Of a stretch of 64,000 nt of DNA, positions 33,155 through 43,361 are shown in pieces. The position numbers were made by a program, and so were the translations under genes. The DNA lies in assembly GCA_947579605.1 (NCBI GenBank), contig OX388310.1:5704001-5768000 (forward strand), given 5' to 3'. Position 1 is the stretch's first letter. Every line of letters starts with the position of its first letter. The notes below the pieces were generated by a model, which saw nothing but the letters and a program-made list of their open reading frames with translations, was not told where the DNA came from and did not search any database. The stretch is from Athripsodes cinereus (lineage: Eukaryota > Arthropoda > Insecta > Trichoptera > Leptoceridae).

Positions 33155-33770
33155 ACCCTCACGCCTTGTCTCAAGTGGGATAGGGGGAGAGAATGGAACG
33201 CCATATTAGCCTATCTGTACATACCTACTTCATTCTTTAAATTTCTCAGAAATACATGCCGATTTTTCTTACTCAACACGCGGCCATTCTTGAGAATTCG
33301 ATCCACGCGAATGTCCGCGTTACCTCACTCTCTTTCTTTCAGATATTTACCAACACTCTCTTCGTCATCCTTTTCATCCGTTCGTTCCAGAGACCTGAGT
33401 CAATTACACACTTTCGTGTCACGTTCCCGCTCCGTTAGCGTTCGGGTGCAGACGATGTTGCTCCAAAGTGTTAATTTTCGTAACTATTGTGTATCTTAGC
33501 AACGAAATTGACATTTGCTTGCAACTTCGTCTATACTCGAACGCTAACGGAGCGGGAACGTGACGCGAAAGTGTGTTATTGACTCAGGCCTCTGATGTCT
33601 AAGCCATCACAACTTATTAACACTAATTTTATTTTCAACAATTCTTTCACATCCGCTAATTTTCTAATGTCCTCATCTGTCGATTTATCACTGTCTTAAC
33701 GTTTTATCAAACAATCTCCTCAGCGTTTCTTTCACTTTCTTCCCTCTTCAACCATGACCAAATTTAACTT
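33155..33770 (-). pseudogene. LINE-T C-terminal end, interrupted by a MITE
   Basis: Antisense LINE-T. The 3' end is at the left (CCCTCACGCCTTGTCTCAAG), then the coding tail. At 33392-33592 a MITE interrupts it, and the sequence resumes with GTCTAAGCCATCACAACTTA to about 33770 (ATGTCCTCATCTGTC, TCAACCATGACC). Without the MITE the order follows the 38.5-kb copy. Confidence 0.75.
33392..33592. mobile_element. MITE with about 55-bp inverted ends
   Basis: The left end CCTGAGTCAATTACACACTT, CGTGTCACGTTCCCGCTCCG is matched by the complement at the right, CGGAGCGGGAACGTGACGCG, AAGTGTGTTATTGACTCAGG. The interior (ATGTTGCTCCAAAGTGTTAA) matches a partial copy at 52449-52570. No transposase and no clear target duplication. 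Confidence 0.75.
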
Positions 33771-35277
33771 GCATGCATACCTACTCATATAAAAAAACTT
33801 ACCTATGTTAAAATAAAATGTTCAAGATTAAACCTAGAAAAGGTAGTATTACAAATATTTTTTTTCTTTTTTTGAGACTGAATAGATAATAAACAGAATT
33901 TTAGCTCCTGATTTTTCCTAACCATCAAGCTAACGATAACTCGATATTGTTTTGTTGCCAGTGATTAAACACTCATTGATAAGAAAATCTGTTTAATAGA
34001 AAAAAAAAATCCTTAAATTTCCTTCTAAAATAAGGGGACGTAGTAAAACGATCTATGTTGAAGAGGAAGAGTAGTTTGATCCATAAACTTTTCACTTAGA
34101 TTTTCCAAGATCTTACCCCGAGACCAGTTACATAAACATATCGATCACCCAGTTTCATAAATATTACTAATAACCTGAAGTTGTATTATTCCTATGTGAC
34201 GTGTCAAAGTTTTTTGGAATCCAAAAAATAATGTTGTGTTGTAAGTCTACGGATTTTGAGTTCGAAATATTTTGTACATCATTCAAAAATAAATACTTCC
34301 TGATACCATTTAAGTCACTTACAAAGAAAAATGACGTTGTTAAAAAATTTGATTAGTTTTTTAACTGCCTTGTGAATAATTCCATTTCATTGTTCAGTGC
34401 ATTTAAGAGTGAGTAGGTACCTACTTGTGCCTTCTCCGAAGGGTCGCAAAACTTTTTATTCTTTCAATTCCAAATGATCGCACAACTTTTCCACTTGATC
34501 TTATAAGTACTCGTATAGCGTCTCGAGTCTTCCACGATTCTTCTACCTTTATTCTCTACTTCAAAAAGGTCTAATAAAGCCTTTTGGATTTATTGGAATT
34601 ATGACGAATGAGTGGTTTCCTTTCATCAATTCTAAGAATATAAATACACCAATAATAATTATTATTACTAAAGATTAAACTCATAACTTGAAAATTTAAC
34701 ACAATATTTAAAATGTCAATATAAAACATCAAAGGCTGATTATTATTATGTACTTAGATTGAAAATTGACTTCCATTAAAAAAAAATCTAAGGAACAACA
34801 TCAAATATTTTGAAATTTGTGGTAGACGTTTTTTGTTTTGAATTTTTATCGAATTTGTTTATTTTTAGATAAAATGTCTTTTTGGCTTTGTCACATTAAT
34901 TTAGTAGTTATATTGAATCAGAAATAAAATATTAAATCATGACTTTTCCTAACTGCTGATAGTATTTTAAGCCGTTCGATTCTGATATGATTATTTTTTA
35001 AATAAATCTACATTTTCTATTAAATTAATTAATTATTTATATTTAATTTTATTTAAATTTTATCCATAAATACACCAACCTACTCCATAAACTATCACAC
35101 AATAAAACAATTATTTTTATCGTGAAGATAGAATGAATCTGCAGAAAATTCAAAACTTTCTCTCGATCCAACCATTTTGAAGTCCAAAACCTTTAATAAA
35201 GCAAGTGTTTGGTTAAAATCGCCTTACGATTACAAGTGCCAAACCAATGCCCTACGAATAATAATAACAAATAAAAA
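33771..35277. other. AT-rich stretch, nothing recognised
   Basis: No gene and no copy of the repeat families noted elsewhere in 1.5 kb. Confidence 0.5.
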
Positions 35278-35690
35278 TCATATTTTGAACCACTCTTGAT
35301 TAATCATTCCAAATTTATCACACTCACCGATAGTCAACCTATTGCTGATAGTGATAATATGACAACCTAATTCTGATAAGCATGACACAGAAGAATTGGG
35401 AATGTTATCTAAGTTTAAAGAGTACTCTTATCCAAGCCTTAAGTCGATTCATAAGCGTCGAAGCTCTGTGCTATGTACTCCTTAGGAAATTCACATATGT
35501 TTGTGTATCATATACAACATACCTACCTAGTTACATAATACCTATTCAAATAGGTGGACTATCGGTGAGTGTGATAAATTTGGGATGATTAACTTAGAGT
35601 GGTTCAAAATATGATTAACATCAACACTTCTGGTAGGTAAAATCCAGTTCTCGACATCCGAATGTGTCAAATTCATAGGTAGGTAACATA
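35278..35690. repeat. Repeat family Y with a local inverted duplication
   Basis: The segment 35378-35690 is repeated at 45240-45560 (shared ACTCTTATCCAAGCCTTAAG, CGATTCATAAGCGTCGAAG, ACCTACCTAGTTA, CTATTCAAATAGGT). In addition 35549-35614 is repeated inverted at 35278-35343, 61 of 66 bases matching, giving a foldback. The second copy at 45 kb lacks the left arm, and its similarity runs past the right arm, so the inversion seems to be local to this copy. Confidence 0.7.
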
Positions 35691-36302
35691 AAAAATAAAG
35701 ATAAAAAAATAATATCTGATAGCGCTTTCGTCAATCATACAATATATTGTACAATGAGACATATATTTTTCATTTGTATAACAGTACAACATTGATGAAA
35801 GTATCGAAACGATAAAATATTATTAATTGAAAACATCACTAGCTCTCATGCTAAAAATAAAAGAAAATGTTATGCTCCCGACAGAGCTATTATCATAGCG
35901 TTTTTTAGTCAAACAGTTATAATATTGTTTCTGACATTTTGACACTTTTAATGCAGTGGATATGAAATGCAAATAAATAATAATGATACGTCAGATGTAT
36001 TGTATAATAATATTATTATGTATCTACTGAAAAGAGATTATATTTCTGAATTAAATAATATTATAGTCGTTTTCACTGCATGGCTTTCATAAGAGCAAAA
36101 AAGAAATTATTATGTATCGTTTTTGTGAGTATTTCATATTTCAGTGGATTGTTTCATCAACTTGAATTAAGATCTACATAAGTGGATGTAATCATTTTCA
36201 GTAACAGTTAGAGTTAGATAAAGAATTGGTGTCCCACTTTTTTGTACGTTTTTGAGTGTCCAATTTCATATTTTTTTATTTATTAATTAAAGTAAAATAT
36301 AA
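35691..36302. other. AT-rich stretch, nothing recognised
   Basis: No gene or repeat recognised. Confidence 0.45.
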
Positions 36303-36545
36303 ATACTATACCATCACGGCATATCCCACAAGTGGGGCAGCCAGCAGACCAACTGCATATAAAACATGCAAGCTGTCTTCTCCGTGCCAATATAAAATCA
36401 AGACATTCAGGATGGGTGGCAAACCTCATCGCTGAATTTAAGATGTAAAGAGTCTTATTTTTTCGAACACCTGCCTTTTACAGGACACTCGAAAACTTAT
36501 GGAGAAGAGTGGGAGACCAATTCTTTACCGGGTGCTCCACGGGAA
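36303..36545 (-). repeat. SINE-R copy, near full length
   Basis: It runs from the 3' end (CTATACCATCACGGCATATC) at the left to the 5' block (ACCGGGTGCTCCACGGGAAA) at the right. It closely matches the 3.6- and 40.4-kb copies. The internal hairpin is shortened (CATATAAAACATG). Confidence 0.8.
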
Positions 36546-36572
36546 AAAACATAACCATTAATATAAACTTAT

Positions 36573-36944
36573 TAGCGATGTAACGAATATTCGTATTCAC
36601 ATTAGCATTCGCGAATATTCGCAGATTTCAAAGTATTCGTATTCGCAAAAAAATATGCGTATGTTTTGCGAATATTATTTTGGTAGATAATCAAGTATCG
36701 GATATTCGGTAAAAGTACCGGATACTTACCCGGTACATTGTAAAAAAATAGGTACTACAAGAAAATATTCTTTAAGAAAACCGAGGACTTTTGAAATATT
36801 TTAAATTCTTATAAGTACCATTTTGAAAATTCGGCGACGGGGGGTAGAAATTTTAATGTTTGAGCAATTGTAGAAATTTAAGCAAGTCAATATTCGCTAT
36901 TCGCATTCGCGAATAGTAAAAATCACACATTCGTTACATCACTA
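36573..36944. mobile_element. 372-bp hAT-type MITE
   Basis: The ends TAGCGATGTAACGAAT and, read backwards, TAGTGATGTAACGAAT are inverted. Both sides carry ATTCGCGAATATTCG-like clusters just inside the ends. The flanks AAACTTAT and ATACTTAC match at six of eight positions, as for an aged 8-bp duplication. TAGxGATGTAACGAAT ends are frequent among hAT elements of arthropods. Non-coding. Confidence 0.75.
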
Positions 36945-37014
36945 ATACTTACATACAATTTTTTCTTAGAAATTACATAATAAGTTCAATAAATATACTC
37001 TCCAAGTAGAAAAG

Positions 37015-37140
37015 AAAACAATTACTTCTAAAATTTAGCAATAAAGTTTGCCATCCATTCTAAATGTATTTTTTTTAATAAGCATGGAGAGGACAACTGG
37101 AATGTTTATTGCATGCGGCTGGTCTGCTGGCTACCCTGCA
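37015..37140 (+). repeat. SINE-R internal and 3' part
   Basis: TTAGCAATAAAGTTTGCCAT, AAGCATGGAGAGGACAACTG, ATTGCATGCGGCTGGTCTGC and TGGCTACCCTGCAAC follow the family. The last 20-30 bases of the 3' end are lost. Confidence 0.6.
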
Positions 37141-37540
37141 ACAGTGATATCTAACTAATCTAAAATAATTATTAAACTACTAAACTATTCAATCTTTTTT
37201 AATTAACTATTCAAAAATTTCCAATTCTTCGCCAATATTCATTCTATCTTTGATAAGAAAAAAGTTCGTTAAATAGATTTAGGTACATCATTATAAAAGA
37301 ACGAGTATGAATCGAAAAGTAAATATATAATAATACCAAAGGTCAAAGGAAACTAGTTTACCCAATTATATTCGAAACGCCGCTTTTATCGTTTAGTTTG
37401 AAACAATATTACATCAGGTAAAAACTTAACTAACTTAGAACCGATATTTCAATATTGCCTTAAGGTAGCCCACATTCTGGGGGACATTAAAGGACTCGAT
37501 GATCGCCTTGATAGTGCAGAATTCTGGGAACATGTTATTT

Positions 37541-37728
37541 GAGTTCGTCGGTAGCCTGGAGGTAGAGTCTCGGCCTCGTGAACAAGGGGTCCGTGGTTCG
37601 ATATCAGGTACCGGCAAACTCCCCTTTCACGACACAAGCTTTTAGTAGCTTACTGTGAAAGGTGTATCAGATTGTATTTGGGTTTATAACAAACAAAACC
37701 CAGATATAGGTTTCTTTTTAAAAAAAAA
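37541..37728 (+). repeat. SINE-t copy, complete
   Basis: GAGTTCGTCGGTAGCCTGGA, GGTAGAGTCTCGGCC, then GTGGTTCGATATCAGGTACC in the B-box position, ACGACACAAGCTTTTAGTAG, and an end with AAACCCAGATATAGGTTTCT before an A-run. This is the best view of the 3' portion and gives a length of about 185 bp. Two short open frames across it are chance. Confidence 0.8.
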
Positions 37729-38440
37729 TAATCTAATTTCTATTCTAGAAAATAAGTTCATTCGGGAGATGGCATTCGAGTGAGATTCCTCACATCATGT
37801 GTGGAAACTTTATACTAAAATTTTCGATGTCTCTCTAGCCGTGAGAAGTAAAAAATTGTAGGTTTATCAGTAAAAGAAATTAATAACAAAAGTTTTTTTT
37901 TTGAAATATAACAATAGTAAAACTTAGTGTATACAAAATTATCATAAAATGTCTAAAACGCTGAATTAAATGAGGTGTTTTATCAAAATTTGATATCTTT
38001 CTTCCTTTTTCTTTTTTTCCGGCAAGGCACCCGACATCGAGTGAATTTGAACATATTTAAATGCACAAAATTTGATATCAATCAACACACTTTTGATATA
38101 ATCGATGAAAGTGTCTAACCATATGAACTTTGCCTTATAATTATTTTGGTGTAGTATACGTACCAGTGATAGGGTTAAGTTTATAGTATGCATATGGAAA
38201 AAATAATTGAATTTACGCTTACCTTAGATAGGAGCCGATCTAAAGGTTTATTGAAATATCGGAACTATGCACCTAAGTATAATCATATAAAATACTAAAC
38301 TTTTCTTTTTCATATCGGATGAATGGTTCAGCACGCACATTATTATTGTATGGAGGTACTTCATATCGTGAAAAAATAGAGTCTTTGAAACAGTACATAT
38401 TGCGCGGAAGACAAAAAATACGATGAAACTCTTATTAAAT
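37729..38440. other. AT-rich stretch, nothing recognised
   Basis: No gene or repeat recognised. Confidence 0.45.
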
Positions 38441-38441
38441 A

Positions 38442-38840
38442 ATACTATACTATACTATACTATACTATACCCTCACGCCATGTCCCAAGTGGGGTAGGCA
38501 GAGAGAACGGAACGCCAAACAGATCTATCTTTACACACTTCCTTCGCTTCCTCCACATTCATACAGTTCCTCATACACGCACGTCGGTTCCTCTTACTCA
38601 ACACGCGGCCGTCCTTGAGAATTTGATCCACGTGATCAAGCCACGTGGTTCTCGGACGCCCGCGTTTCCTCACACCATTTCTTTCAGATAAGTATATCCT
38701 CTTTGTCATTCTTACCTCGTTCATTCGTTCAACATGCCCAAACCACCGTAGTTTATTCACGCGCATTCTGTCCACAACACTCTTCTTGCATCCGCTCATT
38801 CTTCTAATATCCTCATTCTTCACTCTATCACTTAAATAAT
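38442..38840 (-). pseudogene. LINE-T C-terminal end, reference copy
   Basis: The minus strand gives 116 intact codons: MKNEDIRRMSGCKKSVVDRM, then RVNKLRWFGHVERMNEVRM, RKRGRPRTTWLDHVDQILKD, and the ending WRSVLSAYPTWDMA. Its stop TGA lies in the 3' end motif, which is followed by an exceptionally clean (TATAG)n tail (seven or more units, 38442-38470 on the plus strand as TACTA repeats). The upstream polymerase is missing. The terminal codons TACCCCACTTGGGACATGGC are the part that resembles the SINE-R end. Confidence 0.85.
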
Positions 38841-39044
38841 ATTCACTGATTATAAACTAAATAAAGTTCGTTTTTTTCGAGATTAATATGTAGTAATGAT
38901 GATTAGCTTTTCACAAAACTGCGCAATTCAGAACAAAATCAAATTTATTTGTTGTAAGGTTTCTAAAAAGATACAGGAGAGACGATGATCATGGCTGGGA
39001 CTTGTTCTAAGAATGCCCAATGATAGTTGACCAAAAAGAGCACT
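38841..39044. other. No gene seen
   Basis: AT-rich flank between two retroelement pieces. Confidence 0.35.
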
Positions 39045-39180
39045 GTTCTTCCTCCGCAAGAGATCCGTCGGTCCAGACGTCCCACTTTCACAATACACCG
39101 TTCCTATGACAACGACATCAGAGCGCAGGGAATGTCGTGCGAAGAGGTGATGCGATTGGCAAACTACAAAGCAATACTTT
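39045..39180 (+). pseudogene. LINE-S C-terminal fragment
   Basis: The plus strand translates RRSRRPTFTIHRSYDNDIRA then QGMSCEEVMRLANYKA. This aligns with the minus-strand copy at 39876-40065 (CPSFTIHRSYDNDIRAQGMS, WKEVTQLAQRRSEWRR). The fragment ends before WRRLVSALC. A SINE-R scrap (TGCCGTTTACAGGACATTTG) follows at about 39220 on the minus strand. Confidence 0.7.
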
Positions 39181-39544
39181 ACTGGAGTACCCGACAAAGT
39201 ATAGAGCTCCCACTTTATACATGCCGTTTACAGGACATTTGAAAGAGACAAGAATGGTTTATATGTTTTTTGTCAGCTTTTACATAGAACTACTAATGAG
39301 TATAATTTAAATATGTATATGGAATAAATATACATTTTTTTACAAAAATAATCATTTTCATTATAAATCCAGATTATTGAATCCCTAAAATTTAAGCTGA
39401 GCTTGTGTTTTGAGGGATAATTTCATTATTACATACACGTATATTTGCTCATAACAAGGATTTTCAATTAATTAAAATAAATACAGTAACAAATTAATGT
39501 GAAAATTAACATAATTATTTTGAAGGTCTGTGAGTATTTGCATC
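39181..39544. other. No gene; SINE-R scrap
   Basis: Apart from the SINE-R scrap at about 39215-39260, nothing recognised. Confidence 0.4.
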
Positions 39545-39730
39545 TTTGTAATTCCTTCAAGTGTGGTAGCCAGTGGACTAACTGCATGTAATAAACATGT
39601 GAGTTGTCTTCTCCGTGTCAACAGAAGTTAATACATTCAGAATGAATGGCACACTAAATTTAAACGTATTTTTTTACAAATTAATACCTGTCTTTTACAG
39701 GACAATTGAAAACTAACAGAAAATAGTGGG
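39545..39730 (-). repeat. SINE-R copy, diverged
   Basis: CTTCAAGTGTGGTAGCCAGT, CTGCATGTAATAAACATGTG, CTTCTCCGTGTCAACAGAAG, CTGTCTTTTACAGGACAATT. The terminal TATACCATCACGG is missing. Confidence 0.6.
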
Positions 39731-39875
39731 ATATCGTTTCTTTGGCAGAAACCTCATGGAATCTTCTTCTAATTATAAAGCATCCTTCCTCTTTTCGATA
39801 CTTTTACTTATGGTAAACGCTACTTTTGGGGATTGGATTTGCGGACTTTATTTATTTATTATTTATCATTATAGT

Positions 39876-40065
39876 ATCATCATCATCATCGCCCTCAACG
39901 CTCCTCTCGGGAGCACAGGGCAGAAACCAGCCTCCTCCATTCAGAGCGTCTCTGTGCCAATTGCGTCACCTCTTTCCACGACATTCCTTGCGCTCTGATA
40001 TCGTTGTCATAGGAACGGTGTATTGTGAAAGAGGGACACCCGGGCCGACAAAACCCCTGCGGACG
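39876..40065 (-). pseudogene. LINE-S C-terminal end with (GAT)n tail
   Basis: The minus strand translates CPSFTIHRSYDNDIRAQGMS then WKEVTQLAQRRSEWRRLVSA, LCSREER and stop, followed directly by a GATGATGATGAT tail. It is the final 55 codons of a LINE ORF whose tail is a trinucleotide repeat. Other copies are at 21.96 (minus), 39.05 (plus), 46.85 (plus) and 48.65 kb (minus). Confidence 0.75.
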
Positions 40066-40371
40066 GTTTATTAGGTTAGTCATTATAGTATAACAGTGTT
40101 AAGAAAAAACAATAGAAAATTTAAAATACTATGACGATATGCAGTGGCGAGATTATCACTATCAAGTGATTTCTTCCATCTAAACACGACACATTGAGAT
40201 ATAATTATACCTAGTTAAAACAAATTTGATGAATGTTTTTTTTTTACATTTTTAGCTTTTTTAAATATTTCACATTTTTATATACGATTTAGCGTTTTAA
40301 ACTTTTAGTCGGTAAGAAAGCGATCTTAATTGGTTTGCTCATTGTTATAACTAATTAATAATTTAAATTTA
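40066..40371. other. No gene seen
   Basis: AT-rich sequence between retroelement ends. Confidence 0.35.
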
Positions 40372-40634
40372 TTGTTATACTATACTATACTATACTATAC
40401 CATCACGGCATATCCCACAAGTGGGGTAGCCAGCAGATCAGCTGCATGTAAGAAACATGCAAGCTGTCCTCTTCGTGCCAATATAAAATCAAGACATTCA
40501 GGATGGGTGGCAAACCTCATCGCTGAATTTAAGATGTAAAATGTCTTATTTTTTTCGAACACCTGCCTTTTACAGGGCACTCGAAAACTTACGCAGAAGA
40601 GTGGGAGACCAATTCTTACCGGGTGCTCCACGGG
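40372..40634 (-). repeat. SINE-R copy, reference, (TATAG)n tail
   Basis: The minus strand reads CCGTGGAGCACCCGGTAAGA, GGTCTCCCACTCTTCTGCGT, TTTCGAGTGCCCTGTAAAAG, GCAGGTGTTCGAAAAAA, TTCAGCGATGAGGTTTGCCA, GGCACGAAGAGGACAGCTTG, a GCATGTTTCTTACATGC hairpin, GCTACCCCACTTGTGGGATA, TGCCGTGATGGTATAG and then four or five TATAG units. The length without the tail is about 240 bp. The GGTGTTCGAAA word is only loosely B-box-like, so a tRNA origin is not shown. Confidence 0.85.
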
Positions 40635-41027
40635 TTATATGTTACAACTGTTTAATCCATAATACAGAATAAGTAAAATTTAAAAAAAACTTACAGGCCA
40701 TCCATTCATTTACGAACGATAAGGGTACATCTTTCTCAGTACGAATACGATCAATAATTGAAATTCTGAGATCAAATTAATAATTAATCTGAGAGCCTTG
40801 TTGTTCTGTATCCAGACCTGTTTAGAATTTTAAATGCGATTACAATATTCCAAATAATACCTACTTATGTATAGATAATATCTTCTGCCATTATCCTTGA
40901 TATCCTAAATATATATCTACTTATCCTCGAGAAAGATTATATTCAGAGAGTTGAAGGACGAGCTACTTAAAAGATAATAATATATTATTATCAAATCGTT
41001 AGTCAAATCAATACTTTAAATCTACTA
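40635..41027. other. No gene seen
   Basis: AT-rich sequence, nothing recognised. Confidence 0.4.
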
Positions 41028-41798
41028 CTACTATACTATACCTGCACGCCATGCTCCAAGTGGAGAAGGCAGAGAGAACAGAACGCCAAATAGATCTATC
41101 TTTATACACTTTATTCGCTTCCTCCACATTCATACAATTTTACATGCACCTGTCTTTGAGAATTTGATCCACGTGATCAAACCACGTTGATCTCGGACGC
41201 CCGCGCTTTTTCACACCCTTTCTTTCAGACAAGTATATTATTTTGTCATTCTCAATTCGTTTATGTGTTTATTTTTTTTATTTTATTTTATTTTATTTAT
41301 TCAGTAAGGATCAGACAGTTGAAACAATTAGTAAGTATAGACATTAAAAGACAACAATAGACAAACCAATTAAGATCCCCTTTTTACCAATCTTATAAAC
41401 ATAAATTTGGGACTTAAAATTATAAAAGACATATAAATGTAAAAAAAATGAGTAAAATCTTAAAATGTAAAAGTGTAAAAAATGTAAAAAATGTAAATAA
41501 ATGTAAAAAATTATAAAAATGTATAAAATATATAAAATGTCTAAAATGCAAAAAATTGTAAAAATGCGAAAAATGTAAAAAAGTATAAAATGCAAAATCT
41601 AAAATCTATAAAATGCGAAAATATGTCCAAACCATCGTAACTTATTCATCCGCATTCTGTCCACAACACTCTTCTAACATCCGCTCATTCTTCACTCTAT
41701 CACGCAACGTTTTACCAACCATTCATCTCAGCGATCGCATTTCCGCTGCATTTATTCTACTTTCGTCCTTCTTCAACCTACAACTACAATATCATTAA
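41028..41798 (-). pseudogene. LINE-T C-terminal end, interrupted
   Basis: Antisense LINE-T with a TACTA tail and the 3' end at the left (CCTGCACGCCATGCTCCAAG). The coding tail includes the GATCCACGTGATCAAACCAC part and is broken at about 41262 by an AT-rich insertion, resuming at about 41623 with CCAAACCATCGTAACTTATT. The copy ends beside a PIF/Harbinger MITE. Confidence 0.75.
41262..41622 (-). repeat. LINE tail plus degenerate minisatellite, inserted in LINE-T
   Basis: The plus-strand left edge is an (ATTTT)n run, the complement of an (AAAAT)n retro-tail, followed by CAGTAAGGATCAGACAGTTG. From 41435 to 41620 it consists of about 15-18 degenerate units of 10-11 bp (AAAATGTAAA type). TATGT words at both edges may be a short target duplication. 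An 83-codon open frame here only reflects the low-complexity repeat. Confidence 0.6.
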
Positions 41799-42209
41799 CG
41801 GGCTGTTTCACCACCAATGGATAAAGTTCTAGATAACTATCCTTAGGATAAATTTATCTACAAGATAAACTGAAGCGAGCGTTTCACCACCTACAGATTT
41901 CTTACGGATTGTTATCCGCCAGATAGCAGTGGCAACGTTGTAATTTCATGCTTTTGTTGCATGAATGTATGCACGTAGGTAGGAATATATCGTGCGTTGC
42001 CTAGGAATATAATTATCTAGGTAACGCACATGTAAACAAATTTTGACAGTTTAACACTATCTAAGACTTATCGGCCGGATAACTTATCTAGAACTTAATC
42101 TATAGGATAGCGCCGTCAGGGAGTCGTGAAACGCATTTTTCGTTTTATCCGTTAGATTTTTGTTGGATTGGCTATCCGGCACTTTATCCAGAGGTGGTGA
42201 AACAGCCCG
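41799..42209. mobile_element. 411-bp PIF/Harbinger-type MITE
   Basis: The ends CGGGCTGTTTCACCACC are inverted at both sides (right end GGTGGTGAAACAGCCCG), followed by further inverted similarity (TGGATAAAGT). An exact 3-bp TAA flanks both ends (41796-41798 and 42210-42212). A 3-bp TWA duplication and GGGCTGTTTCACC-like ends are typical of PIF/Harbinger. The interior has its own hairpin (TGCGTTGCCTAGG...CTAGGTAACGCA). No transposase. Confidence 0.8.
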
Positions 42210-42659
42210 TAATTCATTCATTCATCCAGACTGCAAAATTCCTCACGGTAATAAAAAAGGGAAACATTCCTCTTTAATACAGAGAGGTTTGAATGAGCGT
42301 TTTTTTATTATCAAATAATAATTGTGAATCGAATATATTTTGAAAAATTGTTCGAATTTTTGAGTAAATCAAAATTCAAAGCCACAACAGATACCCGTAG
42401 GTACATCTAATGGTAACAACTGGTTTTTGCATGGTTTGATTTGCGACGCTATTTCCAAATTCCCGTCATCTTCCATTCTCCTGTTTTCAGAGCGCTGTTT
42501 TTGCAATTAATATTAGCTGCATATTATTTCTTTTTATTATTAATTTATTATTAATTTGAAGATTCCATTTTTCTGATAGATTTTTAAACACACCGATTAT
42601 TATTTCATTGATTGTATCGGCATTAACTTTGTGACACTTCATTTTAAATCATCAAATAA
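42210..42659. other. No gene seen
   Basis: AT-rich. The left edge (AATTCATTCATTCATCCAGA) appears to continue the LINE-T target. Confidence 0.4.
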
Positions 42660-42760
42660 AATAAAATAAATATTTATTAGTATGTTTTATGTTACTGTTG
42701 AGTAAGACTAACGCACGACCGGTTTCGCGGACGGAAGTTCACATCATCATATTATTTATT
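42660..42760 (+). repeat. Interspersed repeat family X, copy 1
   Basis: AATAAATATTTATTAGTATG, GAGTAAGACTAACGCACGAC, CGGTTTCGCGGACGG and a CATCATCATATT end are repeated at 57800-57895. A CATCAT-type end suggests a retroelement tail. No class assigned. Confidence 0.5.
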
Positions 42761-42761
42761 A

Positions 42762-42951
42762 CTGTGTCAGTGATTAGGTAGTAGAATTCTATTACGGCAT
42801 TAATAAAATAAATGTTTTTTTCTACTATATGATTTATTCTCCAGAGAAAAACGTCTTTCGTCTTGTTAGTATTGACAATGTCCTAACAAGGCGAAAGACG
42901 TCTCTCTCGAGGATAAATCACGTAGTAGAATAAAACATTTGTTTTATTTAT
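42762..42951. mobile_element. Hairpin element family H, copy 2
   Basis: It starts CTGTGTCAGTGATTAGGTAG, TAGAATTCTATT. The left arm (42802-42869: ATAAAATAAATG, TTCTACTATATGATTTATTC, GTCTTTCGTCTTGTTAG) and right arm (42882-42951) form a long hairpin with a 12-base loop (TATTGACAATGT). The inner GTCTTTCG words recur in copy 1. It lies right beside the family X repeat. Confidence 0.75.
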
Positions 42952-43090
42952 TTCACGTTGATTATGTTGCAATATTCGCAAACTTTATGTTATTTTGTAA
43001 CAGGTACCACATGTACCTATGCTTGTTTAGTAAATAAGTAAAGAAACAAATATTAAAATCCTTTTTTTCGACATTTTTGCTGCTAATTTC
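42952..43090. other. No gene seen
   Basis: Short AT-rich interval. Confidence 0.3.
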
Positions 43091-43361
43091 TTAACCTCTT
43101 GAGTCCTGAGATACTTTTTGATCAAATTTTTAATTTTTTTGTGATATACGAGTCTAAAATAATCTAAAAGACTTTTAAAAAATATTTTAAAACTTCCTCG
43201 TGGAAAATTCTGAATTTTCTTTATGTCATATATATATGACAATAGGTCTCAGTGCAAATAGATTTTTCTATGTTGTATTTCTATATATTACTTAACAAAG
43301 TAAAATTTGTAATGTGTTGAAACATTTCATTATCATTAAGAATAAGAAAAGTTCAAAAATA

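Noticed and set aside
33131..33499. 122-codon plus-strand open frame
   Set aside because: It is the antisense of a LINE-T fragment running into a MITE. The peptide has no domain and crosses an insertion boundary.
41344..41595. 83-codon minus-strand open frame rich in F, I, L and Y
   Set aside because: It reflects the AAAATGTAAA minisatellite.
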